A DNA stretch of 64,000 bases from Kozakia baliensis (lineage in GTDB: Bacteria; Pseudomonadota; Alphaproteobacteria; Acetobacterales; Acetobacteraceae). The stretch lies in NCBI RefSeq assembly GCF_001787335.1, contig NZ_CP014674.1, positions 1,196,501-1,260,500 of the forward strand. The letters are read 5' to 3'. The translations under genes were made by a program, and so were the position numbers. Below, piece after piece: positions 50,884-60,826 of the stretch (position 1 is the stretch's first letter; each line of letters starts with the position of its first letter). Below the pieces are notes generated by a model, which made no database searches, was not told the DNA's origin, and saw only the letters and a program-made list of their open reading frames with translations.

Positions 50884-51645
50884 TCAATTATGTAGGCGAA
50901 CCGGAAGTCCTGCCTCATCCAACGCAGCTTTTACATTATCGATGCCAAAAGTACCGAAATGAAACACGCTGGCAGCCAACAAACCGCTGGCGCCAGCTTT
51001 CGCACCTTCCACGAAGTGCTCGACCACACCAACACCGCCAGATGCAACGACAGGAATATTGACTGTGCTGCATACGGCACGAAGCAGATCGAGATCGAAA
51101 CCTTCTCCCGTTCCGTCCCGATCCATGCTGGTCAAAAGAATTTCGCCAGCGCCACGTTCCTGCATTTGTCGTGCCCAAGCAACCGCATCGATACCGGTCG
51201 GATGACGCCCTCCCTTTGTATAGACCTCCCAGCCACCATGGCCATCCGAACGCGCGTCAATCGCAACGACGACGCATTGGCTTCCAAAGCGTATCGCTGC
51301 CTCATTGATAAGTTCAGGACGTGCAACCGCCGCTGAATTGACAGCACATTTATCGGCACCTGCCAAAAGCAATTTACGCATGTCGTCAGGCGTTCGAACA
51401 CCGCCGCCCACCGTCAATGGCAGAAACACACGCGAAGCCGTTCGACTGACGACATCGAGAATAGTGTCCCGATTTTCGACGCTGGCGGTGATATCCAGAA
51501 AAGTTAGTTCGTCCGCGCCGGCAGCATCATAAACCGCAGCTTGCTCTACTGGATCGCCTGCGTCCCGGAGAGAGACGAAATTCACGCCTTTAACGACACG
51601 TCCGTCTTTAACGTCCAAACAGGGAATGACCCGCAATTTCAGCAT
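50884..51645 (-). CDS. hisF: Imidazole glycerol phosphate synthase, cyclase subunit
   Basis: A 253-residue TIM barrel that forms imidazole-glycerol phosphate and AICAR from PRFAR and ammonia supplied by HisH. The opening [20 protein letters not shown] carries the catalytic D11; D130-type aspartate in [11 protein letters not shown], and [10 protein letters not shown] binds phosphate. Start overlaps the hisA stop. Length is normal. Confidence 0.96.
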   Translation of the reverse strand: MLKLRVIPCLDVKDGRVVKGVNFVSLRDAGDPVEQAAVYDAAGADELTFLDITASVENRDTILDVVSRTASRVFLPLTVGGGVRTPDDMRKLLLAGADKCAVNSAAVARPELINEAAIRFGSQCVVVAIDARSDGHGGWEVYTKGGRHPTGIDAVAWARQMQERGAGEILLTSMDRDGTGEGFDLDLLRAVCSTVNIPVVASGGVGVVEHFVEGAKAGASGLLAASVFHFGTFGIDNVKAALDEAGLPVRLHN

Positions 51646-52985
51646 CAGGCTGCGTCCAACACCTTGAGGGCTTCCGGCAAAGAGATACGTCCATCATAAA
51701 GCGCACGCCCAACGATAACGCCGCCGATGCCTGGCACGTCATCCGCGATACGACGCAAGGCGCGCAGATGTTCGATATTGCCCACACCGCCGCTGGCGAT
51801 GACGGGTATGGAGAGCGTTTCAGCCAGTGATGCCGTCTGCTCAAGATCGAGACCGCTTAACATACCGTCTCGGCTGATTTCCGTAAAAATCACGGCCGCC
51901 ACGCCAGCATCTTGCATCCGCAATGCAAGCTCGGGCGCTTTCATTTCGGAAATCTCCGCCCAGCCTTCCGTGGCCACGCGCCCTTGTCTCGCATCTATTC
52001 CCGCCACGATGCGCCCCGGATAAGCGCGCGCCGCTTGCCGGACCAAGTCGGGGTCTTGCACCGCGACCGACCCTAGGATAACCCGGGAGACACCAGCTTC
52101 CAGCCAACGCGCGATCGCCGCCATATCGCGGATTCCGCCGCCAAGCTGAACCGGAAGATCGACGGCTCTCACAATGGCTTCGATGGCTTCGGTATTAGCT
52201 GAACGCCCCGCGAATGCGCCGTTGAGATCCACCACATGCAAATGGTCGCAGCCTGCATCAGCGAAGCTGCGTGCCTGCGCCGCCGGATTGTCCGAGTAAT
52301 GCGTCGCATCGTCCATCTCGCCTCGACGCAAACGAACGCAGGCGCCATCTTTCAGATCGATCGCTGGATAGAGAGTAAGTTTGCGACCCGATGTGTGAAA
52401 AGGCTGGCTCATTATTTCTTCTTTCTTTGTCTCGGCAGAGGCTTTCCAACGCTCGTTTTCGGTTTCATCCGCCAAAAGCTTGACCAGGAATAAGCCACGA
52501 ATGGTGTGTCCATTGCTTCGGGCATAATAGGGATGCGTTCCCCAATGCTCAAAGCCTAGAGAGCGAAACATGGCGATGGCGCCCTTTTGGGTTTCGCGCA
52601 CATCGCAGTTCAAAACCCTCAGCCCCATAGTGCGGGCAGCTTCAATCACAGCCTGCGCCAAGGCATGACCCAATCCGCGCCCACGCATATAGGGGGCGAC
52701 ATAATAACCGCGCATTTGCCCCGTCATAGCCTGGGCTTCGTTGCTGCGGGGAGGGCGCACGAGTTGGGCAGAGCCTTGAATGACCCCATGTTCATCTCGA
52801 ACCACAAAAAGACTATGTTCGGGAACCAGCAGAAGCCCTTGGAAGTAGCGCTCCAACACGGTCATGTTCGGCGGGTTCAACCAGCCAAAACCACCGCCGT
52901 CTAAAATCGCGGCGGTCGTGGCTTCGCAAAGCGCCGCCAGATCGTCAGCACTGATCTTAGATAGTTTTTCCGCTACGAATTTCAC
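51645..52985 (-). CDS. hisA: GNAT acetyltransferase fused in frame to HisA
   Basis: One open frame. It starts at GTG 52985, overlapping the hisH stop by four bases. The first 190 residues are a GNAT acetyltransferase ([40 protein letters not shown]). HisA begins at an internal ATG 52412 ([20 protein letters not shown]) and includes [36 protein letters not shown] and [13 protein letters not shown]. HisA isomerises ProFAR to PRFAR. No stop separates them. A purine-rich AAAGAAAGAAGAA just before ATG 52412 may allow separate HisA translation. Confidence 0.85.
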   Translation of the reverse strand: MKFVAEKLSKISADDLAALCEATTAAILDGGGFGWLNPPNMTVLERYFQGLLLVPEHSLFVVRDEHGVIQGSAQLVRPPRSNEAQAMTGQMRGYYVAPYMRGRGLGHALAQAVIEAARTMGLRVLNCDVRETQKGAIAMFRSLGFEHWGTHPYYARSNGHTIRGLFLVKLLADETENERWKASAETKKEEIMSQPFHTSGRKLTLYPAIDLKDGACVRLRRGEMDDATHYSDNPAAQARSFADAGCDHLHVVDLNGAFAGRSANTEAIEAIVRAVDLPVQLGGGIRDMAAIARWLEAGVSRVILGSVAVQDPDLVRQAARAYPGRIVAGIDARQGRVATEGWAEISEMKAPELALRMQDAGVAAVIFTEISRDGMLSGLDLEQTASLAETLSIPVIASGGVGNIEHLRALRRIADDVPGIGGVIVGRALYDGRISLPEALKVLDAA

Positions 52986-53623
52986 GGCTGCCAACGTAGG
53001 AAATTCGCCATGATCTGTAAGCCGGTGCGCTGGCTTTTCTCGACGTGAAATTGCGTGCCGCAGCGGTTTCGCTTTGCAACGATGGCGGGCACCGTCGTGC
53101 CGTAATCGGCGCTTGCTACAAGATCATCCGGGTTCCAACGATGCAAAGCGTAGGAATGGACGAAATATCCGTGCGCATCCGGCTCAAGCCCTGCCGTGAG
53201 AGGGTGTGCGCCCGGCACGAAATTTAGATTGTTCCACCCCATATGCGGCAATCGCAAATGCTGGCTGGCCGCTTCGTCCATCGGCGCGATTTCACCCTCG
53301 ATCCATCCGAATCCCGGCGTGCGGCCATGCTCGAGCCCCCATTCGGCCATAAGCTGCATGCCCACGCAAATGCCGAGGAACGGGGTGCCTTTCTCGGTTG
53401 TCTCCTCCAAAGCGGCACGCAGGCCACTGCTCAGGCCTTCCGCACAATGGGCGAAAGCGCCTTGGCCTGGAAGGATGACGCGATCGGCTTGTTTGACTGT
53501 TGCCGGATCTCCGCTGATGACGACTTCGGCATTCAGGCCGAGGTCGGAGACCACACGTCGCGCCGTTTGCGCTGCGGAGGCGAGATTACCGCCATTATAA
53601 TCAACGACGACGATCTGTTTCAT
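52982..53623 (-). CDS. hisH: Imidazole glycerol phosphate synthase, glutaminase subunit
   Basis: A 213-residue class I glutamine amidotransferase. Catalytic Cys in TPFLGICVGMQLMAEWG; His and Glu in CGTQFHVEKSQRTG. It supplies ammonia to HisF. Overlaps the gene before it (ATGA) and the GNAT-hisA frame after it. Confidence 0.96.
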   Translation of the reverse strand: MKQIVVVDYNGGNLASAAQTARRVVSDLGLNAEVVISGDPATVKQADRVILPGQGAFAHCAEGLSSGLRAALEETTEKGTPFLGICVGMQLMAEWGLEHGRTPGFGWIEGEIAPMDEAASQHLRLPHMGWNNLNFVPGAHPLTAGLEPDAHGYFVHSYALHRWNPDDLVASADYGTTVPAIVAKRNRCGTQFHVEKSQRTGLQIMANFLRWQP

Positions 53624-53967
53624 GACATTGCCTCCGCATGATGATCCAGCCAGCGAAGCAACGCGGCATCGCGATTGTAAGCAGGTACGATTGACGTCAA
53701 AATCGCACCATGCAGTTTAAGTTCCCAAGTGCGCAGTTCGGTCGTGAAAGTGGCAAGCACCACATGCAGCAAAATGACGATCGGCCACGTGACGAAGGGC
53801 AGGAGGCCGAGCAGGAGACTCACCGCGCCTGCGATAAGCCCACAAATCCAGGCGCCATGAAGTAAAAGCCCGATCCAGCCGAGGAACAGGACACGCCAAG
53901 ATAGCCCTTCCTGCACCAGAACCGGCTGTTTCCTACGCACAGTCAAAAAGGCACGATATAGCTTCAC
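53620..53967 (-). CDS. DUF2628-like membrane protein
   Basis: A 115-residue protein with two hydrophobic helices (VLFLGWIGLLLHGAWICGLI and LLGLLPFVTWPIVILLHVVL) followed by a soluble tail. Matches the small DUF2628 proteins commonly placed between hisB and hisH in alphaproteobacteria. Function unknown. GTG start overlaps the hisB stop. Confidence 0.75.
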   Translation of the reverse strand: MKLYRAFLTVRRKQPVLVQEGLSWRVLFLGWIGLLLHGAWICGLIAGAVSLLLGLLPFVTWPIVILLHVVLATFTTELRTWELKLHGAILTSIVPAYNRDAALLRWLDHHAEAMS

Positions 53968-54560
53968 AGCACGCCTTTTGTGGAAGGGATGGTGTTCAGA
54001 GAACGCGGGTCGATCATAACCGCCATTCTTAGCGCGCGCGCAAACGCCTTGAAGCCACTTTCAGCGATATGATGGGCGTTTCTTCCGGCCTTGCACGTCA
54101 TATGCACCGCCATGGAGGCGGACATGGCGAAAGCCCGATAGAATTCCTCAAACAGATCCGTGTCCATTTCGCCGATGCGCTCGCGTTGAAACACGACGTT
54201 CCATGCCAAGTAGGGACGTCCCGAAATATCCACTACGGCCTCGCTGAGCGCTTCGTCCAACGGCACGAGCGCATGCCCGAAACGGGTAATTCCGCGTTTA
54301 TCGCCGATCGCTTGGGAGAAAGCTTTTCCAAGCGCGATACCGATATCCTCGACGGTATGATGGCCATCGATATGCAGGTCGCCTTGGCAACGCACTTCAA
54401 GATCGAAGCCGCCATGTTTCGCCAGCGCCGTCAGCATATGGTCGAAGAAGCCGATTCCGCTATCCACATCGGCCCGGCCATGCCCGTCGAGATCAATGGC
54501 CACGGCAATTTGAGTTTCGCTTGTGTCCCGCTGAATCCGGGCTTGTCTGGAGGCTGTCAT
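53964..54560 (-). CDS. hisB: Imidazoleglycerol-phosphate dehydratase
   Basis: A 198-residue monofunctional HisB. Manganese-binding motifs GIGFFDHMLTALAKH, DLHIDGHHTVEDIGIALGKA, TCKAGRNAHHIAESGFKAFA are complete. ATG 54560 has AAGGA upstream; a start four codons earlier is less likely. First gene of the his operon seen here. Confidence 0.95.
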   Translation of the reverse strand: MTASRQARIQRDTSETQIAVAIDLDGHGRADVDSGIGFFDHMLTALAKHGGFDLEVRCQGDLHIDGHHTVEDIGIALGKAFSQAIGDKRGITRFGHALVPLDEALSEAVVDISGRPYLAWNVVFQRERIGEMDTDLFEEFYRAFAMSASMAVHMTCKAGRNAHHIAESGFKAFARALRMAVMIDPRSLNTIPSTKGVL

Positions 54561-54639
54561 GGAGTCCTTCATAACCGATCATACGTTGATACGCGATGCC
54601 CTCTTGGCGGAACGCTCGGATATTGCCATTTTCCTTAGT

Positions 54640-55251
54640 ATGACAAGCACAGCTTCCTCCCATTCCGCCGAACTCGATTTCTTACTTTCACGCGCTTCGA
54701 CCGACCATTTGGTGGCGCCGGCGCCAAGCAAGGAAAAAATTGCCGAAATTCTGGCGGCGGGATTGAGGGCGCCGGATCACGGTAAGATGCGACCGTGGCG
54801 ATATGTGGTGATTAAAGGCAAGCATCGAAGCGAGTTCGCTGAACTGGTCGTGAAGGCTATGCTGGCGGCCGATCCCGATGTTCCCGCCAAGAAAATCGAA
54901 AAACGTCGGCAGCGTTTCTCCGATATGCCGATGGTGATCGCATTGGGCATGCATCTGGAGTTGGACGGAAAAATTCCCGTGATCGAGCAGGAAATGTCAG
55001 CCGCCGCCGGCGCGATGAACGTGCTGAACGCCTTGAATGCCGAAGGTTTCGGCGGTTTTTGGGTAACCGGAGAATTTTCCGACCAACCGGATTTCCTCGC
55101 AGCATTGGGCTTCGACGCGCCGCATCGTCTGGCCGGGTTCCTGTTCGTCGGCACGCCGGAGAAGGGAAAACCTCATGCCAAGCGCCCGGATGTCGAGAAT
55201 TACATGGCCTTCTGGAAAGGCGAACCGGTCACATTCGGAGCCGATAAATGA
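54640..55251 (+). CDS. Nitroreductase-family flavoprotein (YdjA-like)
   Basis: About 203 residues. Nitroreductase fold with LRAPDHGKMRPWRYVVIKGK (FMN binding), then AAAGAMNVLNALNAEGFGGF and FLFVGTPEKGKPHAKRPDVE. It probably reduces nitro or enone compounds with NAD(P)H. Divergent from hisB; its ATGA overlaps the ubiH-like gene. Confidence 0.88.
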   Translation: MTSTASSHSAELDFLLSRASTDHLVAPAPSKEKIAEILAAGLRAPDHGKMRPWRYVVIKGKHRSEFAELVVKAMLAADPDVPAKKIEKRRQRFSDMPMVIALGMHLELDGKIPVIEQEMSAAAGAMNVLNALNAEGFGGFWVTGEFSDQPDFLAALGFDAPHRLAGFLFVGTPEKGKPHAKRPDVENYMAFWKGEPVTFGADK

Positions 55252-56456
55252 GCTTGAGTTACGATGTGATCGTCGCTGGTGGCGGGCCGGTCGGACTAGC
55301 CTGCGCCATTTCCTTGGCTAAAGACGGGCGGCGGGTGGCCGTGGTCGAACGCGTTCCCGAACCGATCCTAGCGCGACCGCCTTTCGATGGCCGCGAGATT
55401 GCCCTGACGCACCATGCATCGTCATGGCTGAAGCAAGCGGGGGCGTGGCAGCATATCCCGTCCGAAGCGATTTCGCCGTTGCGCAACGCCCGGATCGAGA
55501 GTGGGCACGATCTACAAAACGCCACCCGCCGCGCATTGCTGTTTCGCGCGCCGGAACACGGACCGGACGCGCTCGGCCATCTGGTGGCCAATCATCTGAT
55601 TCGCGGTGCGCTCTATCAGGCGGCGAAAGGACAGCCTCGTCTGACGCTCCTGACCGGGAAGGGCATTGCGCAAACGAGCGGCCATCGTCATGAAGCGGCA
55701 CTGACGCTTGATGACGGAACGCGGCTTTCCTCGGAGCTCATCGTCGCTGCCGATGGTCGTTTCTCTCAGATCCGGTCGGCGCGGGGGATCGGGGCAATTG
55801 TTCACGATTTCCATCGTAGCATTTTGGTCTGCCGGATGCGGCATCCGCTGCCGCATGAGCAAGTCGCTCTGCAATGGTTCGATGAAGGGCAGACTATCGC
55901 CCTGCTTCCCGTGGCGCCGGACGATCTTCCGGGCGACCGTTCATCGCTGGTTCTGACATTGCCGCCGGACGATATCGCCCGGTTGAAAAACCTCGATGAG
56001 GATGCGTTTAACAAGGACATCACGGAACGCACCCAGGGTCGCTTGGGCGATATGACGCTCGAAAGCGCGCGGTGCGTCTATCCGTTGAAGGCCGTCTATG
56101 CGCATCGTTTCGAAGCGGAGCGGCTGGCTTTGATTGGAGATGCCGCCGTGGGCATGCACCCTATCACGGCGCATGGCTTCAATCTCGGCCTCAAAGGCCA
56201 GGAGACGCTTACCCAAGCGATCGCGGATGGTCCGGGAGACGCTGGAGCTTCTTCGGTTCTACGCCGCTACGAATGGAAGCATCGCCTCGCAACAGCACCG
56301 CTTTTTGCCGCAACCAATGGCATCGCCACCGTTTATACACACGATGCGATGCCTATTTTGGCGCTTCGGCAGGCGGGGCTACGCTTCGCTGAGAACCTCG
56401 CGCCCTTCAAGAACTTCGTCAGTGGCCTTCTGATGGACCGTAATCGGGCCGCTTGA
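55248..56456 (+). CDS. UbiH/UbiF-family FAD-dependent hydroxylase
   Basis: A 402-residue monooxygenase: Rossmann opening SYDVIVAGGGPVGLACAISL, a DG motif (LSSELIVAADGRFSQIRSAR) and the second FAD motif LALIGDAAVGMHPITAHGFN. It probably hydroxylates a ubiquinone precursor ring. Overlaps the nitroreductase by four bases. The last 26 codons overlap the convergent Rieske gene. Confidence 0.92.
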   Translation: MSLSYDVIVAGGGPVGLACAISLAKDGRRVAVVERVPEPILARPPFDGREIALTHHASSWLKQAGAWQHIPSEAISPLRNARIESGHDLQNATRRALLFRAPEHGPDALGHLVANHLIRGALYQAAKGQPRLTLLTGKGIAQTSGHRHEAALTLDDGTRLSSELIVAADGRFSQIRSARGIGAIVHDFHRSILVCRMRHPLPHEQVALQWFDEGQTIALLPVAPDDLPGDRSSLVLTLPPDDIARLKNLDEDAFNKDITERTQGRLGDMTLESARCVYPLKAVYAHRFEAERLALIGDAAVGMHPITAHGFNLGLKGQETLTQAIADGPGDAGASSVLRRYEWKHRLATAPLFAATNGIATVYTHDAMPILALRQAGLRFAENLAPFKNFVSGLLMDRNRAA

Positions 56457-57539
56457 ATCAGTCCCGCCGCCTGCTGGCACGCCACAACGTGCCAGCAGAG
56501 CGCGCAGTTTGCGAACGACGGGAAAGACCTCGACATTCCTGTCACCGCCCAGTTCGTTCCAGGCCTGCTGCTCCATCTCCATGATTTCGCGGTCTTCTTC
56601 GAAGATGCGATGCGTGAATATGCCCAGCGCCGGCCAGATCAAATCGATCAGGAAGGGCGTTTTAGGACGCAATACCGAAAGCAGTCCGAAATTCTGGCTG
56701 CTTTTTCCATCGGCGCTATTCGGCACATAAACGGCGAAAAGCTGCATGATCAAATCGCCATCTTTATCGTGGATATGCAGGCTTTGATATGGATAGGTCG
56801 TGCGGATGGTCACGACTTCCTCAACCGGTTGCACGCGGTTGGGGTCATCATGATGTTTGCCGAAAATCAGCCGCTCGGCCAAGGGTTGCTGGTTGCCGCT
56901 ACGGGCAAAACTATAACGCGCTTCGATGAAGTTTTCGCCTTCATCCTGACCAAGAAAACGTGCGCGAATTTGGCCCATCTGCCGCCGGTGCAGGAACTGA
57001 TGGTTCATGTCCATCAGATTTTCGTGCATGAACGTGTAGTGGCATTTGACTTCAGGGCTGAAACGCCGCGTTTTGAATGCCGGATTATCGACTTGCGCCA
57101 GTTCCGGCAGAGGTGTCGTCTTCGCCTTGGCGGGATCGCCAGGAAAAATGAAAATTAGCCCGCCGCTTTCGATGCAAGGATATGTGCGAACGCCGTTCGG
57201 TAGCTTGCCCTTGCCGAGATAAGGGACATCGATACACCGTCCCGAACGACCGTAAGCCCAGCCATGATAACAACATTGCACGGCCTCGCCCTCGACACGC
57301 CCTTTGCTGAGAGGCACCTGCCGATGCGCGCAACGATCCTCCAACGCGAACACGGTGCCCTCCAATGGGCGCACCAACGCAATAGGTTGTTTGCCGAAAC
57401 GGCGGCCGATCGTCTTGCCGCGCTTGAGATCGTGCGACCATGCGAGCGGGTACCAGAAATCAGGATTGATATCGATGCGACGTAGGTCGGATTTGTCGTT
57501 CGTTGAAGGGGAGGCAGCGATTGTCGTCACGGTCTTCAT
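56379..57539 (-). CDS. Rieske-type ring-hydroxylating oxygenase
   Basis: About 386 residues; ATG 57539 has AGGAG upstream. Rieske ligands in DRCAHRQVPLSKGRVEGEAV and CCYHGW (CxH, CxxH). The catalytic iron site is HENLMDMNHQFLHRR. VanA/phthalate dioxygenase-like. The substrate is unknown. The C-terminal 25 codons overlap the ubiH-like gene in antisense. Confidence 0.88.
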   Translation of the reverse strand: MKTVTTIAASPSTNDKSDLRRIDINPDFWYPLAWSHDLKRGKTIGRRFGKQPIALVRPLEGTVFALEDRCAHRQVPLSKGRVEGEAVQCCYHGWAYGRSGRCIDVPYLGKGKLPNGVRTYPCIESGGLIFIFPGDPAKAKTTPLPELAQVDNPAFKTRRFSPEVKCHYTFMHENLMDMNHQFLHRRQMGQIRARFLGQDEGENFIEARYSFARSGNQQPLAERLIFGKHHDDPNRVQPVEEVVTIRTTYPYQSLHIHDKDGDLIMQLFAVYVPNSADGKSSQNFGLLSVLRPKTPFLIDLIWPALGIFTHRIFEEDREIMEMEQQAWNELGGDRNVEVFPVVRKLRALLARCGVPAGGGTDSSGPITVHQKATDEVLEGREVLSEA

Positions 57540-57776
57540 CCGGCTCCTATGAACAGATCTACAAAAGCCGATAAGCTCATACGCAGATGCCGTTCGATAA
57601 AATACAATCAGAACATGCGAATGAGAAATTGGCGTGTTCTGACGACCTCCGGGCTCGTTCCGCAAAACGGAAAACCCGATTTTGTCATATTCTGAAACAC
57701 CCAAAAAAGCCGGACGCGAAGCCTTTGGGGCTTCACGATTTTGTGACATGCCAGTTCAGAGAATGTATGAGGCGCT

Positions 57777-58241
57777 CTAATCCAAATGCGTTTTCAATAG
57801 CGGACTTACCGAAACGCACAGCATGATCAATCCGAACAAAGCCATCGCTTTGAGCAAAAAATAGACGGCATGCTCGATTATATCGCCTCTCGTCGCCATC
57901 ACCATGAACGGGTCGATCGGCAGGCTTTGCTTTTGCGATGCGGCAATGGTGATGGCGCTATGACGCGCGCCAGCTGAAAGAGAACGTCGGCGCGCCATTT
58001 CCGCCATGGAGATATCCGCCTGCTCGTAAAGCCGGGCGATATAACGATCTAGATCTTCGATTTTATAGCTGTCTTGCGTCGTATGCGCAGGGCCGGTGCC
58101 CAACAGGCGTAGCAATCGTAATCTCGCCGGGGATATTCCCAAATGGATCGCGGCGCCCCGAAGGTTCAGGCGTTGCGATCTGACAGGCAGATGAAAAAGA
58201 TTGTTAGGTCCACCAGATGTGGGACCGGTAGATGGAGACAT
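57777..58241 (-). CDS. Unknown membrane-anchored protein
   Basis: A 154-residue protein with an HTH-like N-terminal stretch (LRGAAIHLGISPARLRLLRL) and a C-terminal transmembrane segment (LLKAMALFGLIMLCVSVSPL). No family recognised. It lies alone between the Rieske gene and the mechanosensitive channel gene. Confidence 0.6.
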   Translation of the reverse strand: MSPSTGPTSGGPNNLFHLPVRSQRLNLRGAAIHLGISPARLRLLRLLGTGPAHTTQDSYKIEDLDRYIARLYEQADISMAEMARRRSLSAGARHSAITIAASQKQSLPIDPFMVMATRGDIIEHAVYFLLKAMALFGLIMLCVSVSPLLKTHLD

Positions 58242-58350
58242 CGCCAGAACCGTCGATCAGAGGGAGCGGTAAGAGAGGTAGCCGGAACGACCACCTCTCA
58301 TGGTTTTCTCATCTAGCCGAAATAGGTGCGAGGGTCGAGAAAAACCGAAA

Positions 58351-60759
58351 TCATGCTGGTTTTCCCAGCGGAATATCCGCCTCGCGCAGTGTCCGATAGG
58401 CATCTTCCATCATGGCGTTCGTCACGCCACCCACATCGCGTGCCGAGGGAACCTTAGCGGAAAGCGCCAAAGTGACGCCCGTATCGGTGATGGCCGAAAT
58501 GGCGACGCCAGGGCCGGGGCTTTTCAGAATATCGCTACGCTCCTCCATCATTTTCATCAGCAACTGCTGAGCGCTCATGGCGTCCGCCCGCGGCGATATC
58601 GTAACGCTGACCGATACCGCACTCAAAGCGCCGCTCAGTGTCGCGTTGCGGACCGGAGAGGTGATAAATTGCGAGTTCGGCACGATCATCGTCGAACCAT
58701 CTCCCAGCCCGATTTCGGTCGAGCGCACGCTGATGCGTTTTACGTCACCTGTTGTGCCACCGATCTGCACCATATCGCCCACGCGGATCGGGCGTTCGGC
58801 AATCAGAATGATGCCCGAGACGAAATTCTGCACGATAGATTGCAGGCCGAAACCGATACCGACAGAAAGCGCGCTCACCACCCAGGTTAGGTTCTTCATC
58901 GTCAACCCAGCTTCCGACAATGTCAGCAGGAAGATGGCGATCCACGCCACATAAGTGATGACATTTAGGATCGAACTCTGCGCGCCGATATCCAGTCGGG
59001 TCGTCGGGAAGAGCTTATGCTCCAACCAGCGACGAACCTGACGGATGCCGTAATAAGCAGCGATCAGGATAAAAATGCAGGTGACGACCGTTCCCAATGA
59101 AAAGTGAACGCCGTTGATGCTCTGCCCGACGAAAAGCGTGCGTAGACGGTCCGCAATGGTAGCGATATCGAAATTACCGTCGGACATGGCGATGGCCACG
59201 AGCACGACCATCAATATCAGATTTCCAGCGCCTGAGATCAGCACACCCAATTGTGCAACGCGGTTGGAACCGACCCCAAGCGGCGCAAGGCGTGCGGCCA
59301 GCAATGTTCCCGGCGCCAGCAAGCGCGTAGTGAGTTCGCGCAAGCAAAGTGCCAGTAGGCCTAAAATCGCAAGTCCCACGCCAAGCGAAACGAACCAGGA
59401 CACCATCGTGAAGGCGAAGGAGAAATAGCCGAGCGCCACGGCACCCCACGCTACGATCATGACCAGGAACGACACGCCACGCACTGGGGGAGCAAGCCGG
59501 ATATGCTGCGCTTCCGAGTCATGGCTCAATCGACGGCACACCATCGCGAATATCGTCGAGACGACGATGGCGTATATTCCTTCCAGAAACCGCTGGCTGG
59601 TCAAGCCGAAGGTATTTTCTTTGCTCAACAAAAGCAGAATATTCTGGAACAAAACGATCAGAGCCAGACTCCAATCAGCGCCTCTCAAAGCGCGCGGAGC
59701 ATCGGGCGTCAGTCCATCCGCAGCCGTGGCGTGGCTGAGGATAGGCAAGCCAGCACCGATGATGAAGCCGCAAATTGGCAACGCTCCGGCCAAACCGGAG
59801 ATGAAGGCGTTTCCTTCATCCGAAGCGAAACCGAGAATATGCGCCAGCAACTCCCAGACGATGACGGACATAACCGCGCAGACGAAGCCGTTCAGAGCAA
59901 CCGGGAGAAAGGATATGCTACTTGTGTCCGCCTCCTGGCGATGCCCGAAACGACGCATAATGGAGACTTGAACGCGCCGCAGGAGCGAAAGAGATGGACG
60001 GCCCGCGAGAACCAACACGGCGAGTGTGCCGCCTAAGGCGATAAGAAAATACGGCCATCGGTAAAGCGGACCTGTATAGCCATCGTCGGAAGGCCGAGCG
60101 AAAACCTGGCGATCATCGGGATAGTCGCTGATCAGATTGTGCCAGAAACCTGGCGTGAGGGGCGATTCAAGTTGTTCGGATAAAAGTGCTTGATGCATGC
60201 GCACATTGCGGCGCTGGATATCCGCCTGCAGTTGTTTGGCTTGCAGTTCATACAGCTTGCTTTGCGTCCGCGCTGATTTGATATCCTGAAGCCCAGTTTG
60301 CAAACGTTTGCGTTGTGCCGCGATGTTCGGGCTTTCGCCCTCTACCGGTTTCGCGCCGATAACGTCGACATAGCTTTCGTAAATCGACTGATACGATGCG
60401 ATCTGCGTTTGGAGACTCTGCGCATTGTTCAGAGCGTTCTCAGCCTGCTGGCCCATATGAACCAGCGCATCCGTACCGATCGGAACGTCCGTTCGGTTAA
60501 GCTGGTTGAAGATGCGCTTCAGCGTTGTCTGTATAGAGGCAAGCTGTCGGTTCACGTTGGCGGAAATACTATTCCAGCCAATCCCTTCGGAAGAAGTGGC
60601 TCCCGGCTCCGCTGCGCCTGGAGCAGGCTTAGCCGTTTGAGCCGAAGTGCCGTCGGATGGTGCGGCGAAGCTTGGCACGGCGGAGAGAAACATCAGGCCG
60701 AGAAAAGACCAGATTAGTAAAAACCGCCCAAGCATTCGGTTTCCTTCGCGCGCGCTCAT
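58351..60759 (-). CDS. DUF3772/MscS-family mechanosensitive channel
   Basis: An 802-residue protein. A signal sequence (MLGRFLLIWSFLGLMFLSAV) precedes a periplasmic DUF3772 helical domain (about 60-230). Then come about ten membrane spans and the C-terminal MscS pore and beta domain (GIGFGLQSIVQNFVSGIILI, RPIRVGDMVQIGGTTGDVKR, STMIVPNSQFITSPVRN). Protects against osmotic downshock. GGAGGT precedes the start. Confidence 0.92.
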   Translation of the reverse strand: MSAREGNRMLGRFLLIWSFLGLMFLSAVPSFAAPSDGTSAQTAKPAPGAAEPGATSSEGIGWNSISANVNRQLASIQTTLKRIFNQLNRTDVPIGTDALVHMGQQAENALNNAQSLQTQIASYQSIYESYVDVIGAKPVEGESPNIAAQRKRLQTGLQDIKSARTQSKLYELQAKQLQADIQRRNVRMHQALLSEQLESPLTPGFWHNLISDYPDDRQVFARPSDDGYTGPLYRWPYFLIALGGTLAVLVLAGRPSLSLLRRVQVSIMRRFGHRQEADTSSISFLPVALNGFVCAVMSVIVWELLAHILGFASDEGNAFISGLAGALPICGFIIGAGLPILSHATAADGLTPDAPRALRGADWSLALIVLFQNILLLLSKENTFGLTSQRFLEGIYAIVVSTIFAMVCRRLSHDSEAQHIRLAPPVRGVSFLVMIVAWGAVALGYFSFAFTMVSWFVSLGVGLAILGLLALCLRELTTRLLAPGTLLAARLAPLGVGSNRVAQLGVLISGAGNLILMVVLVAIAMSDGNFDIATIADRLRTLFVGQSINGVHFSLGTVVTCIFILIAAYYGIRQVRRWLEHKLFPTTRLDIGAQSSILNVITYVAWIAIFLLTLSEAGLTMKNLTWVVSALSVGIGFGLQSIVQNFVSGIILIAERPIRVGDMVQIGGTTGDVKRISVRSTEIGLGDGSTMIVPNSQFITSPVRNATLSGALSAVSVSVTISPRADAMSAQQLLMKMMEERSDILKSPGPGVAISAITDTGVTLALSAKVPSARDVGGVTNAMMEDAYRTLREADIPLGKPA

Positions 60760-60826
60760 CGCACCTCCTTACGGCATATGAAGAGAGGGAAACGAAATGA
60801 TACGCTTGAAGTTCAGCTTGCCGCGA

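Noticed and set aside
54069-54638. 189-aa plus-strand frame
   Set aside because: Antisense to hisB, which is complete and part of a coupled operon.
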